Positions 8,889 through 17,933 of a stretch of DNA of 35,581 nucleotides are shown here, in pieces. Every line of letters starts with the position of its first letter. Position 1 is the stretch's first letter. This stretch comes from Burkholderiales bacterium (GTDB lineage Bacteria > Pseudomonadota > Gammaproteobacteria > Burkholderiales > Burkholderiaceae_C). The notes below the pieces were generated by a model. That model was not told the origin of the DNA and did not search any database. It saw nothing but the letters and a program-made list of their open reading frames with translations. The position numbers and the translations under genes are program-made. The stretch spans positions 1 through 35,581 of the forward strand of contig JAIXKR010000050.1 in assembly GCA_026932235.1 (NCBI GenBank), written 5' to 3'.

Positions 8889-10367
8889 TCAGGTGAAGTC
8901 GGCATCGCCGCCCAGCAGGAACCAGCGATTCTCCAGCGCCGACGGCGGCAGCGCCGCGGTGTGCAGATTGCAGGGCACCTGGATCCCCGGATCACGCGTG
9001 CGCGGCAGTTCGCCGCGACCCGCGCCCAGGCGATGCGCCTGCGAAGCGGTGATCCAGCAGCGCAGCAGCGGCAGGCCGAGCTCCGCAGCCCGGGCGCGTG
9101 CCGCCGCGAGCGCGAGCGCGAAACGGCGCCCGGGCGCCACCAGGTCCAGCAGTTCCAGCGCGTCGGCATGGCGGCGCAGCGCCAGCACTGCCAGCGGACG
9201 GCTCCACCAGCGGCTCTTCACGAGCCACAGCTCGTAGTCGATGCCCGGGCGCTGCAGGTAGCGCCAGCCCAGCCAGCGCGCGTCGCGCACGCCCAGCACC
9301 ACGTCGCCCAGATCGGCGGCCATCGCCTGCCAGAGCGCATCGACGGCACGGTGCTGCACCGGCGGCAGCGCCCCAGCCTGCAGGCGCAGCGGCTCCAGGC
9401 GCCAGCCGGCAACTGCGCGGGCGCGGGCGCCGGATGCCGCTGGCCACTCCAGTTGCACGATGCGGTCGACCGCCGTGTACAGCTTCAAGCGATCGGCCAC
9501 GCCGTGGTGGCGGTCGCTCGGGAACCCGAAGCCCGCGGCGTGCGGCAGGCCATGCCCGATCTGTGTCTCGAGGAAGGTGGCAGCGATGCGTTGCATCGGC
9601 CCGCGTCGCGCGAGCGACCGGTTCGCCTTCGGCGCCACCATGACGTCGCAGACTTGGCAGCCCCAGGCGGGGCGACCGAAGAGCCGCAGCTCGCGGCTGA
9701 TGCCGCCGTAGTGCGCCACCAGCTCGCCCTCATGCTCCAGGCCGACGGCACGGCCACGGCCGTCGCCGTACTTCCAGGCCCAGTGCGCGGCCGTCATCGG
9801 ATGACCGAACACGGCTTCGAAGAGTCCACGCATCGCGCTGCTGCGCACCGGACCGACGTCCACCAGACGCGCCGGCGGCACGGCCGTCCGCTCCAGGCGC
9901 AAGCGAGCGATCGCCGCGCGGCCGGCGGCCAGGTCCTGCTCGCGCCGCTGCAGCTCGCGCTGCGCCGCCGCCGCGTCGAAGCCCTCGGCACGCAGCACGG
10001 CCGCATGCGCCTGCAGCGCCTGTCGCAGACGCTCCCGCCGCTGGCGCACCCCCGCCGCCGCGGCGACGCTCGCGCCGGCATCGGCATCGGCATCGGCCGC
10101 GGGCGCCCAGTCGTTGCGCTGCGCGATCGCCAGCACGTGCTCGCGCAGCAGGCGCGGCGGCGCGTCGCCGGCCTCACGCTGCAACGCCCACTCGCCAAGC
10201 CATTCGACCTCGACCAGGCCTTCGTCCGGCTCCAGCTGCCGCAGCAGCTCGGCGCCGTCGACCAGGCCCAGGGCCGCGCGCACCGGCGCGTCGAACACCA
10301 GCCCTGCCAGGGCCGCGGCCCGTTCCAGCAGCGGCGCCGCCAGCGCACCTTCCGGGCCAGGACTCAT
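8889..10367 (-). CDS. GNAT-fold acyltransferase-like protein in polysaccharide locus
   Basis: The 492-residue product has an N-terminal region of about 170 residues rich in Ala, Arg and Leu that looks helical, including an Ala-Asp repeat and an Arg-rich stretch. A GNAT-like domain follows from about residue 178 (MRGLFEAVFGHPM, HEGELVAHYGGISREL, VAPKANRSLARRGP, the last resembling the acyl-CoA pyrophosphate loop). The C-terminal half may hold a second GNAT-like lobe. Proteins of this type are common in exopolysaccharide clusters, but their substrate is undefined. ATG 10367 is preceded by GGAG at eight-base spacing, and the ORF upstream of it resembles no family. The ATPase gene lies 91 bases upstream. 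Confidence 0.7.
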   Translation of the reverse strand: MSPGPEGALAAPLLERAAALAGLVFDAPVRAALGLVDGAELLRQLEPDEGLVEVEWLGEWALQREAGDAPPRLLREHVLAIAQRNDWAPAADADADAGASVAAAAGVRQRRERLRQALQAHAAVLRAEGFDAAAAQRELQRREQDLAAGRAAIARLRLERTAVPPARLVDVGPVRSSAMRGLFEAVFGHPMTAAHWAWKYGDGRGRAVGLEHEGELVAHYGGISRELRLFGRPAWGCQVCDVMVAPKANRSLARRGPMQRIAATFLETQIGHGLPHAAGFGFPSDRHHGVADRLKLYTAVDRIVQLEWPAASGARARAVAGWRLEPLRLQAGALPPVQHRAVDALWQAMAADLGDVVLGVRDARWLGWRYLQRPGIDYELWLVKSRWWSRPLAVLALRRHADALELLDLVAPGRRFALALAAARARAAELGLPLLRCWITASQAHRLGAGRGELPRTRDPGIQVPCNLHTAALPPSALENRWFLLGGDADFT

Positions 10368-10458
10368 CGGGCCGGCTCCGCGCCGGCGCGCTCCGGCGCG
10401 AGCGTCTTGGAGCGGCCATATCCGTTCATCGGGCAACCTTCGCGCTGGCCCGGACGTT

Positions 10459-11667
10459 TCACGACCGGGCCTCGGCGCCCGTGTGCCAGCGCCGCGGCAG
10501 CGCCACGATGCCCTGCATGGCATCGGACTGGAAGACTTCGAACGCGGCGACATGCTCGGCCGCGGCCTGGATGTGAATCGCGCGCTCGCACAGCACGTAG
10601 GCCGACACCGTGTAGCGGCCCTTGAGCAGCGGCAAGGCCGGAAAGCGCAGGACGACCGCGAACGAGCCGTCGGCATCGCGCTGCAGGTCCACGGCGTCGA
10701 GCCAGCTGCCGGCACTGGCCACCGCACGGCCGTCGGCCCCGTGCACGATCACGCCGACCGTCGGCTCGGGCAGCGCCGGGTCGCTGCGCACGCGCAGGCG
10801 CAGCGCCAGGTCGTCGACGCCGCTGCGCAGTTCGAAGCCCTCGCGCACGGGCAGGATCTGCACGTCAACCAGCGTGGCCGCCGGGCTGTCGAAGCGGGCG
10901 GGCGCCGCGGGGTCCTGCGCTGCCGCCGCATCGTCGACCTCCATCCAGCCCTGGTATTCCATGCAGGCCTGCCGGGAGGAGCCGTCGAAGCGCACCGCGC
11001 CGTCATGCAGCCAGATCGCGCGCTCGCAGAGCTGCTCCACCTGGAACAGCGAATGCGAGCAGAAGAGGATCGTCGCGCCGCGCTCCTTGAGCGCCATGAT
11101 GCGCTCGAAGGACTTGCGCGCGAAGCTGCCGTCGCCCACCGACAGCGCCTCGTCGATGACGAGGATGTCGGGCTCGACGCTGGTAGCCATCGAGAACGCC
11201 AGGCGCACGAACATCCCGCTCGAATAGCTGCGCACCGGCTGGTCGATGAACTCGCCGATGCCCGCGAAGTCGATGATGGACGGCAGCCGCTGGCCCACCT
11301 GCGCCGCCGTCAGGCCCAGCAGCGGCCCGTTCAGGCGCACGTTCTCGCGTCCGGTCAGCTCCGGATCGAAGCCCGCCCCCAGCTCCAGCAGCGCAGCCAC
11401 GCGCCCGTGCACGCGCCGCTGCCCGCGCGTGGGCGCGACGACGCCGCAGATGACCTGCAGCAGCGTGGACTTGCCGGCGCCGTTGCGGCCGATGATGCCC
11501 ACCGTCTCGCCGCGGCGGATGCGCAGGTCGACGTGGCGCAGCGCATGGTGCTGCGGGCCTGGCCCCGCCCCCCCGCGCAACTGCTGCCACAGGCGCCGCC
11601 AGGGGCGCGACTCCAGCGAGTAGCTCTTGCCGATGTCGGCGAGCGCGATGACGGTGTCGTCCGCCAT
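10459..11667 (-). CDS. ABC-2 polysaccharide exporter ATPase with C-terminal Wzt-like domain
   Basis: The 402-residue protein has an N-terminal ATPase with GIIGRNGAGKST (Walker A), the short SYSSGMFVRLAFSMA signature typical of the Wzt/KpsT/TagH branch, and ILVIDEALSVGD (Walker B). An extra C-terminal region of about 150 residues (LVDVQILPVREGFELRSGVDDLALRLRV... onward) resembles the Wzt carbohydrate-binding domain, which reads the O-antigen terminus before export. It powers the permease encoded four bases upstream. A Wzt-type domain implies export of a finished, capped polysaccharide across the inner membrane. The sugar specificity cannot be read from sequence. Confidence 0.92.
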   Translation of the reverse strand: MADDTVIALADIGKSYSLESRPWRRLWQQLRGGAGPGPQHHALRHVDLRIRRGETVGIIGRNGAGKSTLLQVICGVVAPTRGQRRVHGRVAALLELGAGFDPELTGRENVRLNGPLLGLTAAQVGQRLPSIIDFAGIGEFIDQPVRSYSSGMFVRLAFSMATSVEPDILVIDEALSVGDGSFARKSFERIMALKERGATILFCSHSLFQVEQLCERAIWLHDGAVRFDGSSRQACMEYQGWMEVDDAAAAQDPAAPARFDSPAATLVDVQILPVREGFELRSGVDDLALRLRVRSDPALPEPTVGVIVHGADGRAVASAGSWLDAVDLQRDADGSFAVVLRFPALPLLKGRYTVSAYVLCERAIHIQAAAEHVAAFEVFQSDAMQGIVALPRRWHTGAEARS

Positions 11668-11671
11668 GGGC

Positions 11672-12481
11672 TCAGACGAGATCGGCAAAGCCCGGCCGAA
11701 GCCGCGTGAACAGCCAGGCCCCGGCGGCCCCCAGCACCGGCAGCGCCAGCGCCTGCGGCCATATCGCCGCCACGTCGACGGCATCGCCGAACCAGGCCGC
11801 GCGCGAAAGCTCGATCGGCGCCGTCAGCGGATTCCACTGCAGCACCCAGCGCAAGGCCTCGGGCGCGGCGGCGCTCGAATAGAACACCGGCGAGAGGAAC
11901 AGCAGGCCCGACACCAGCAGCGGCACCAAGTGCTGCAGGTCGCGGACGTACGCGCCGAGCGCGGCCAGCGCCAGCACCAGCACGTACTGCAGCGCCAGCA
12001 CCCACGCCAGCGCCAGCGGCAGTGCCAGCCAGGACGCCCGCGGCCCCTGGCCGGTGACGAGCAGCGCCGCCCCCAGCACCACCGTCTGCAGCAGCACGTG
12101 CACGCCCACCTGCATCACCAGCGCCACCACCAGCATCTCCAGCGGAAAGACGACGCGCTTGACGAGGTTGGCATGGTCCTGGATGAGCCGCGTGGCGCGC
12201 GTGGCCGCCTCCGCCACCGAGGTGAACACGATCAGCCCGGCGAACAGCCTCATCGCGTAGCCGATGCCGCCGCCGGCCGCATCGCCCGCCCAGCGGGCCT
12301 TGAACACGCCCTGGAACACGAAGGCGTAGATGGCCACCATGGCCAGCGGGCCCATCAGCGCCCAGGCCAGCCCGGCCACGCTCCCCCGGTAGCGGGCCAG
12401 CAGGTCACGGCGGGCCAGGGGCCACGCCAGGCGGATGCGGTCGACGCGGAGCCGCCGCATGCGCTCGAAGAACCGTCGCAC
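11672..12481 (-). CDS. ABC-2 type polysaccharide export permease (Wzm/KpsM-like)
   Basis: A 269-residue integral membrane protein of the ABC-2 family with about six transmembrane helices. The N-terminal amphipathic segment ARRDLLARYRGSVAGLAWALMGPL is the typical ABC-2 interface helix followed by TM1, and PVFYSSAAAPEALRWVLQWNPLTAPIELSR is the conserved end of the domain. It forms the transmembrane channel for polysaccharide with the ATPase encoded directly downstream. The start is GTG 12481; ATG 12460 is an alternative and neither has a clear ribosome binding site. Its stop is followed after four bases by the ATPase start. Confidence 0.92.
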   Translation of the reverse strand: MRRFFERMRRLRVDRIRLAWPLARRDLLARYRGSVAGLAWALMGPLAMVAIYAFVFQGVFKARWAGDAAGGGIGYAMRLFAGLIVFTSVAEAATRATRLIQDHANLVKRVVFPLEMLVVALVMQVGVHVLLQTVVLGAALLVTGQGPRASWLALPLALAWVLALQYVLVLALAALGAYVRDLQHLVPLLVSGLLFLSPVFYSSAAAPEALRWVLQWNPLTAPIELSRAAWFGDAVDVAAIWPQALALPVLGAAGAWLFTRLRPGFADLV

Positions 12482-12493
12482 GAGGAACGCCCC

Positions 12494-13357
12494 TCAACGC
12501 ACCTGGGCCGCCGACGAGATGCGCACCGCCGTCACGGGCACGTCGGGAAACCCGCCCTGGATCGGGGCGTCGTGCACCGGAACGGCAGCCACTTCGTCCA
12601 TGATCGCAAGGCCCTCGACGACGCGTCCGAAGACCGTGAACCCCTCGTCCCCCGTCCCGAAGTCGAACTGCGGGTTGTCGACGGTGTTGATCAGGAACAT
12701 CGAGTTCGGCGCCACCAGATCCCCGTCCCGGTACATCGCCAGCGTGCCGCGCAGGTTGGACAGCGTGCTGCGCTCCACCGGCAGATCAGGCAGCTTCAGC
12801 TCCTTGGCGACCAGTGCCTCGTCCGTCCCCACGCCATAGCCGCCGCCGAGGATCCCGATCCGTTGCACCACGCGGTGGAAGACGGAAGCGGCATAGAAGC
12901 CCGAATTGACGTTGGCCAGGAAGCGCGTGGCGGACAGCGGCGCGGCAACCGGGTCGACCTCGACGATGAGGCTGCCGCTGCGCGTACCGTCGGTGACGCC
13001 CAGCACCACGCGCGGCACGGGGATTTCGACCCGCAGCGAGCCCAGGCGCGTGCCGCCGTCCTTGCCCGCCAGGCCGACCACGATCGGCCCGAGCCCGCCG
13101 ACGACGCAGGTGAACTGCGCCACGGTCGCGGCGACGCCGACCGTGGCCAGGTCGGTGCACGGCCCTTCCACCCAGGCCTCGACCCCCTGGTCCAGGCCGT
13201 AGCCGTTGAAGGTGATGGTCATCGTCTGCGAAAAGCGCGCGCCGGTGGCGTTGGCGTTGCTCATCGACATCTCGCCGCTGCCGCCCCCGCAGGCCGCGAT
13301 CAGCGGCAGCAGCGCAAGCAGCGTCGCCCAGCGGCGCGCTTTGGAGTGTGCGTTCAT
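12494..13357 (-). CDS. Cyclophilin-like peptidyl-prolyl isomerase lipoprotein
   Basis: A 287-residue predicted lipoprotein: a basic N-terminus, a hydrophobic stretch and the lipobox IAAC, followed by GGGSG. Residues about 30-120 form an unassigned domain with two cysteines. The rest is cyclophilin-like, with FHRV, SNLRGTLAMYRDG, NSMFLINTVDNPQFDF and FTVFGRVVEG. The usual Gln of the FMIQGG motif is Leu here (GILGGG), so activity may be reduced. ATG 13357 gives a normal signal peptide; ATG 13393 is directly coupled to the TolC stop (TGAATG) and would add 12 residues. Its position behind the type I secretion genes suggests help in folding a secreted or outer-membrane client (inference). Confidence 0.82.
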   Translation of the reverse strand: MNAHSKARRWATLLALLPLIAACGGGSGEMSMSNANATGARFSQTMTITFNGYGLDQGVEAWVEGPCTDLATVGVAATVAQFTCVVGGLGPIVVGLAGKDGGTRLGSLRVEIPVPRVVLGVTDGTRSGSLIVEVDPVAAPLSATRFLANVNSGFYAASVFHRVVQRIGILGGGYGVGTDEALVAKELKLPDLPVERSTLSNLRGTLAMYRDGDLVAPNSMFLINTVDNPQFDFGTGDEGFTVFGRVVEGLAIMDEVAAVPVHDAPIQGGFPDVPVTAVRISSAAQVR

Positions 13358-13393
13358 CTCGGAAGAATGCGTCAGTCGGTGAAGATCGGACAT

Positions 13394-14782
13394 TCAGAAA
13401 TCCACGCGCACCGCCAGCTCCGCGGCAAGGCGGTCCACCACCTGCTGCATGGGCTCGCCGGCGAGCACCGACACCCGGCTGCGCGCCATCAGGTGCTCGT
13501 ACTGGGCCTGTGCCAGGTCGCGGCGCGCCGAGAGCAGGCGGCTGCGGGCCACGAGGACGTCGGACTGCGTTCCCAGGCCCGCGGCGAGCGCGCGCGTGGC
13601 GCCTTCGAGCGCCACTTCGCTGGCGGCCACGGCCTTGCGCAGCGCCTGCGTGCGCTGCGCCGCCGCGTCCGCGGACTGCAGCAGCCGGCGCAGTTCCACG
13701 CGCAGGTTGTCCTGCTCGGCGCGAAGATCCTCCGCGGCGCGCGCCGCGTCCAGCTCGGCCTGCCGCACCGAAGCGTCCACGCCGCCGCCGTTGAACAAGG
13801 GCACGGACAGCTGCACGCCCACGCTGAACAGGCGCGAGGTCTGGTCGAGGTTGGCCAGCGACTCGTTGCGGCTGCGCGTCACGCTGGCCACGGCATCGAC
13901 GCGCGGCAGATGCCCCGCCTGGTTGCGCCTGACCGCGAAGCGGGCCGAGTCCAGGGCCGCCAGGCGCATCCGTACGGCCGGGCTGTCGGCCAATGCCTGC
14001 TCGGTCTGGTCCCGCAGCGTCGTCAAAGGCACGGCCTGGGGCGCGAAGTCGGGTGGGACATCGTTGACGAACGCCGGCGTGCGGCCCGTCAGGCGCTGCA
14101 GCCGCGCCATCCCCAGCGCCAGGCGCTCATGCGCCTCGGCCTGCCGCACCCGGGCCAGCTCGAGCTCGGCCAGCGCCTGCGCCACGTCGGTGCGCGTGCC
14201 TTCGCCCAGGCGAAGCCGGTGCTCGGTGCGCCGGTGCTGCTCTTCCAGGGCCAGGACCTCCGCGGCGTTGAGCGCCAGCACCGCCCGCGCCTCGACCAGT
14301 TGCAGATAGGCTTGCACGAGCCGGTCGACCAGGTCCAGCCCACGCGCGCGCAGGCTCTCGTCCGCACCGCGCGCCTGGGCCTGCGCCTGGTCGAGCCGGC
14401 TCCAGGCCTCGTAGTTGAAGAGCGGCATGCGCAGCGACAGCGCCGCCTGGGGCGAGCGGTACTGCAGCCGCGCCGTCACCTCCTGGTCCGAGGCGTTGGG
14501 AAACGAGCGCGTCCCTTCGACCTCGCCGGTGCTGTAGCTCAGCGACGCCTGGGGCAGGAGCTGCGCGCGCGCGATGGGCACCCCCTGCTGGGCCGAATCG
14601 CGGTCGTACAGGGCCGCGCGGTACTGCGCGTCGTGCGCCAGCGCCGCGTCGAAGGCTTCGTTCAGGGTCATCGCGCGGGCCGGGAACGCCGCGCCGGCCG
14701 CCCACAGCGCCGCCGCCAGGGTCGCGCGGCAGCGCCGGCGCCGGGCGGCCGCGGCACGGGCCGCCGCATGGACCTTGTTCAT
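13394..14782 (-). CDS. TolC-family outer membrane channel of the type I secretion system
   Basis: The 462-residue product has an Arg-rich signal peptide (cleavage probably after FPARA) and two tandem TolC/OEP repeats, each with long helical stretches and short strand segments (SLSYSTGEVEG, LSLRMPLFNYEAWSRLDQA; VDAVASVTRSRNES, VGVQLSVPLFNGGGVDASVRQAELD). It forms the trimeric outer-membrane duct that docks on the HlyD adaptor. GAGGAG lies five bases before the ATG and overlaps the end of the hlyD-like gene, with a gap of only two bases. It is more like PrtF/RsaF-type T1SS channels than drug-efflux TolC, judging by context. Confidence 0.93.
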   Translation of the reverse strand: MNKVHAAARAAAARRRRCRATLAAALWAAGAAFPARAMTLNEAFDAALAHDAQYRAALYDRDSAQQGVPIARAQLLPQASLSYSTGEVEGTRSFPNASDQEVTARLQYRSPQAALSLRMPLFNYEAWSRLDQAQAQARGADESLRARGLDLVDRLVQAYLQLVEARAVLALNAAEVLALEEQHRRTEHRLRLGEGTRTDVAQALAELELARVRQAEAHERLALGMARLQRLTGRTPAFVNDVPPDFAPQAVPLTTLRDQTEQALADSPAVRMRLAALDSARFAVRRNQAGHLPRVDAVASVTRSRNESLANLDQTSRLFSVGVQLSVPLFNGGGVDASVRQAELDAARAAEDLRAEQDNLRVELRRLLQSADAAAQRTQALRKAVAASEVALEGATRALAAGLGTQSDVLVARSRLLSARRDLAQAQYEHLMARSRVSVLAGEPMQQVVDRLAAELAVRVDF

Positions 14783-14784
14783 GC

Positions 14785-16170
14785 TCACTCCTCGCTCATG
14801 GCCGTCGCCAGCCGCTTCAGCAAGGGGTGCACCAGGTAGGTCAGGAGTGAGCGCTCCCCGGTCTTGACCAGCACTTCGGCGTTCATGCCCGGCTGCAGCG
14901 TCCGCTTGCCCAGCACCTTGCGCCCCTCCTCGGTGAGCTCGATCCGCCCGAGGTAGTACATCATCGGGCCCATCGAGGTCTGCTCCGACAGCACGTCGGC
15001 GGACAGCGAGACGAGACGCCCCATGGCGACGAGCTGCGGCGCATCGGCGAAGGTGGAGAAGCGGACCTCGACCTCGTCGCCGGCCTGGACGCGATCGATC
15101 ACGTGCGTCGGGATGCGGGCGTCCAGCAGCAGGCGCTCGTCCTGCGGGACGATCTCGGTCAGCCGCTGGCCCGGCGTCACCACGGCGCCCGGGCCATGCA
15201 CCGCCAGGTCCAGGACATGGCCGGCCACCGGCGCCCGAATCTGCATGCGCTCGAGGTCCTCGGTCACTGCGCGCAGACGCTCCTGGTTGGCGTCCACCTC
15301 GCGCTTGATCTCGGCCAGTTGGCCCGAGGTCTCCTGCATGCGCTCCTGCTGCCGCTGCGCGATGCGCAGCCGCGTCTCGGCAATCGTGCTGCGGGCGCGC
15401 TGGATCGCCGACTGCTGATCGGCGATCGAGGCCCGCAGCTCGGCCTGCGCCTGCTGCAGTTGCAGCACCTGGTTGCGCGGCGCGAACCCGTCGGCCGCCA
15501 GGCCCTGGACGTTCTGGAGCTGCTGCGCCTGCAGCGCGGCCTGGCTGCTCCGGCTCTGCAGCACCAGTTCGACCGCGGCAATCTGGCCCTCGAGCCCCGT
15601 GATGGTCTGGTTGGCCGCGGCCACCTCGGCAGCGAGCGCGGCCCGCCGCGCCTGGAACAACTGCTCCTGCACCCGCATGTGCTCCGCGGCCATCGGGTCG
15701 CTGGAGCGCAGCAGGTCGGGATGGAAGCGGATCGACGGCGCGCCGGCGGCCTCGGCCAGCAGGCGGCTCTCCATGGCGCGCTGGGACAGGTAAGCTTGGC
15801 GGATGGTCTCCTGCTGGGCGCGAGCGGTCACGTCGTCGAGCTCGATCAGGACGTCTCCGGGCTCGACCAGCGCCCCTTCCCGGACGCGCACGGCCTTGAC
15901 CACGCCCCCCGACAGGTGCTGGACGAGCTTGCGCCGGGTCTCCACCGAAACCGTGGCCGGCGCGGGCACGCCCTCGTCCAGCGGGGCATAGGCGGCCCAG
16001 GCGAGGAAGAGCCCGAAGCCCACCACGAGGACCCAGAACCCCAGGCGGATGACCTGGCCGGTGTCGCTGCGCTTGGCGATCACCGCGGCGTCGCGGCGGG
16101 CTTCGTCGCCGGCGGCATCGGCATCGGCATCGGCCTGGCTGGAGGTGGCGGGGCGTGGGGTGGCGTTCAT
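14785..16170 (-). CDS. HlyD/PrtE-family type I secretion membrane fusion protein
   Basis: The adaptor of the T1SS (461 residues): a short cytoplasmic tail with an Ala-Asp repeat (ADADADA), one transmembrane helix (about residues 45-65), a lipoyl half (VQHLSGGVVKAVRVREGALVEPGDVLIELDD), a long coiled coil of Gln/Ala/Arg-rich helices (about 120-320), the second lipoyl half (IRAPVAGHVLDLAVHGPGAVVTPGQ), and a beta-barrel ending in LQPGMNAEVLVKTGERSLLTYLVHPL, the canonical HlyD C-terminus. It bridges ABC transporter and TolC-like channel in the periplasm. ATG 16170 overlaps the upstream stop as ATGA. Confidence 0.96.
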   Translation of the reverse strand: MNATPRPATSSQADADADAAGDEARRDAAVIAKRSDTGQVIRLGFWVLVVGFGLFLAWAAYAPLDEGVPAPATVSVETRRKLVQHLSGGVVKAVRVREGALVEPGDVLIELDDVTARAQQETIRQAYLSQRAMESRLLAEAAGAPSIRFHPDLLRSSDPMAAEHMRVQEQLFQARRAALAAEVAAANQTITGLEGQIAAVELVLQSRSSQAALQAQQLQNVQGLAADGFAPRNQVLQLQQAQAELRASIADQQSAIQRARSTIAETRLRIAQRQQERMQETSGQLAEIKREVDANQERLRAVTEDLERMQIRAPVAGHVLDLAVHGPGAVVTPGQRLTEIVPQDERLLLDARIPTHVIDRVQAGDEVEVRFSTFADAPQLVAMGRLVSLSADVLSEQTSMGPMMYYLGRIELTEEGRKVLGKRTLQPGMNAEVLVKTGERSLLTYLVHPLLKRLATAMSEE

Positions 16171-17933
16171 GGGGTGGGGGTCGCGGCGGCACTGGGCGCC
16201 GGATGCTGAATCTTGGCCAGTTGGGCGATGCGCCCGCCCTGCAGGACGAGCAGGCGATCCGCCACGCCCAGCAGGTGCGGCTGGTGCACGATCATGAAGA
16301 CGGTCCGGCGCTGGGCCTTGAGCTCGGCGACCGCGCGCAGGAGCGCCATCTCCCCGACATCGTCGAGGTTCGAGGTCGGCTCGTCCAGGACGACGATCCG
16401 GGGGTCGCCCAGGATCGCCCGCGCCAGGCCGATGCGCTGGCGCTGGCCACCGGAGAGGAAGGCTCCGGCCTCGCCCATCGGCGTGTCGTAGCCGCGCGGC
16501 AACCGCAGGATCATGTCGTGGATGCCGCAGCGCCGGGCCGCAGTGACCACCTGCTCCTCCATGTCGGGCGCGAAGCGCGCGATGTTCTCGGCGATGCTGC
16601 CGTCGAAGAGCTCGATGTCCTGCGGCAGGTAACCCACGTGCCGGCCCAGCGCCTGGCGCGACCACTGCGCCAGCGGCACGCCGTCGAGCAGCACCTGCTC
16701 CTGCGTGTCCGGCCACAGGCCGAGCAGGCAGCGCGCCAGCGTCGACTTGCCCGCGCCCGACGGGCCGGCCACGGCGATCACCTCGCCGGGGCCGAACTCG
16801 GCATTCAGTCCGTCGAGGATGGGCGCGGGCCGCCCGGGCGCGCGGGCGCTCAGGTCACGCAGCGTGATGCGGCCCTCGATCTGCTCGGCCGCGTGCGCGG
16901 CGGCGCGGGGCGGATTGCGCTCCATCAGGACGCGCAGACGGGCGTAGGCGGCGCGGGCGTCGAGCATCGGTCGCCAGCTCTGCACGATGAGGCCGATGGG
17001 CCGCAGCGCATTGGACATCAGCGCGTTGCAGGCGATCATCGCGCCGGCGCTGATGTCGCCCTCGATCGCCAGCACCGCCCCCAGCGCCAGCACCAGCGAG
17101 CCCTGCGCGTACTGCACGAACTTGATCAGGGCCTGCAGCCGGTGCCCGGCATGCGCGGCCTCGCGCGTGGTGTCGTCCACCCGGTCGTGCAGCTCGATCC
17201 AGCGCGCGCGCAGATGGCCGAGCATCCCCATCGCGTAGACGGCCTCGGCGTTGCGCAGCTTGCCCTGCAGGTACTGGTGGTTCTTGAGCAGCGACTGCTG
17301 GGCGCTGCGGTGCCGCGGGCCGACGAAGTGGTTGCCGACCAGCGCGATGGCCAGGGTCAGCAGCACGAAGAATGCCGCCAGCCAGCCCAGCCAGGGGTGG
17401 ATCAGGTAGAGCGCGGCGGCGTAGATGAAGACCCAGGGCGCGTCGACGACGGCGAACGCCCCGTTGCCCGTCAGGAACTGCCGCAGCTGCGTCAGGTCGC
17501 TGAAGGCCTGGCTGCCCTGGCTGGTGCGCCCGCGGAGCTGGTCGTCGAAGCTGGCGCCGAACAGCAGCGGTTGCGCCAGCTCGTCGAAGCGGGTGCCGGC
17601 GCGCACGAGAAGCCGCGAACGTGCCCAGTCCGCGAACCCCATCACCAGGAAGAGGACCAGCGCGATGAATGACAACGCCGCAAGCGTGTACTCACTGTTG
17701 CTTGCAAACACACGATCGAAGACCTGGATCATGTAGAGCGTCGGCGTGAGCATCAGCAGGTTGCTCACGAGCCCGAACAGCGCCACCCAGAAAAGCTCGG
17801 CACGAAAACGCCGCAGGATCGGCCAGAGGGGATGGACCCCCTTGGCCGGCACGGGTGCGGGCGTGTCCGGGGCGGCGGGAGTCGCCGCAGCGGCCGGCAC
17901 GGCCGGCGCGCCCGCCGGAATCGCGGCGGTCAT
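16167..17933 (-). CDS. Type I secretion ABC transporter (PrtD-like), second of a tandem pair
   Basis: A 588-residue half-transporter: an Ala/Pro-rich N-terminal tail, a six-helix type I exporter membrane domain starting about residue 40 (LMLTPTLYMIQVFDRV is typical of PrtD/RsaD), and a nucleotide-binding domain with GPSGAGKST, QDIELFDGSIAENI, LSGGQRQRIGLARA, VVLDEPTSNLD and a His switch in IVHQP. All catalytic residues are present. No peptidase or CLD domain is seen at the N-terminus, as expected for the PrtD group. GGAGG lies six bases from the ATG, and the start overlaps the stop of the other ABC gene by ATGA. It may be homodimeric or pair with its neighbour. Confidence 0.95.
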   Translation of the reverse strand: MTAAIPAGAPAVPAAAATPAAPDTPAPVPAKGVHPLWPILRRFRAELFWVALFGLVSNLLMLTPTLYMIQVFDRVFASNSEYTLAALSFIALVLFLVMGFADWARSRLLVRAGTRFDELAQPLLFGASFDDQLRGRTSQGSQAFSDLTQLRQFLTGNGAFAVVDAPWVFIYAAALYLIHPWLGWLAAFFVLLTLAIALVGNHFVGPRHRSAQQSLLKNHQYLQGKLRNAEAVYAMGMLGHLRARWIELHDRVDDTTREAAHAGHRLQALIKFVQYAQGSLVLALGAVLAIEGDISAGAMIACNALMSNALRPIGLIVQSWRPMLDARAAYARLRVLMERNPPRAAAHAAEQIEGRITLRDLSARAPGRPAPILDGLNAEFGPGEVIAVAGPSGAGKSTLARCLLGLWPDTQEQVLLDGVPLAQWSRQALGRHVGYLPQDIELFDGSIAENIARFAPDMEEQVVTAARRCGIHDMILRLPRGYDTPMGEAGAFLSGGQRQRIGLARAILGDPRIVVLDEPTSNLDDVGEMALLRAVAELKAQRRTVFMIVHQPHLLGVADRLLVLQGGRIAQLAKIQHPAPSAAATPTP

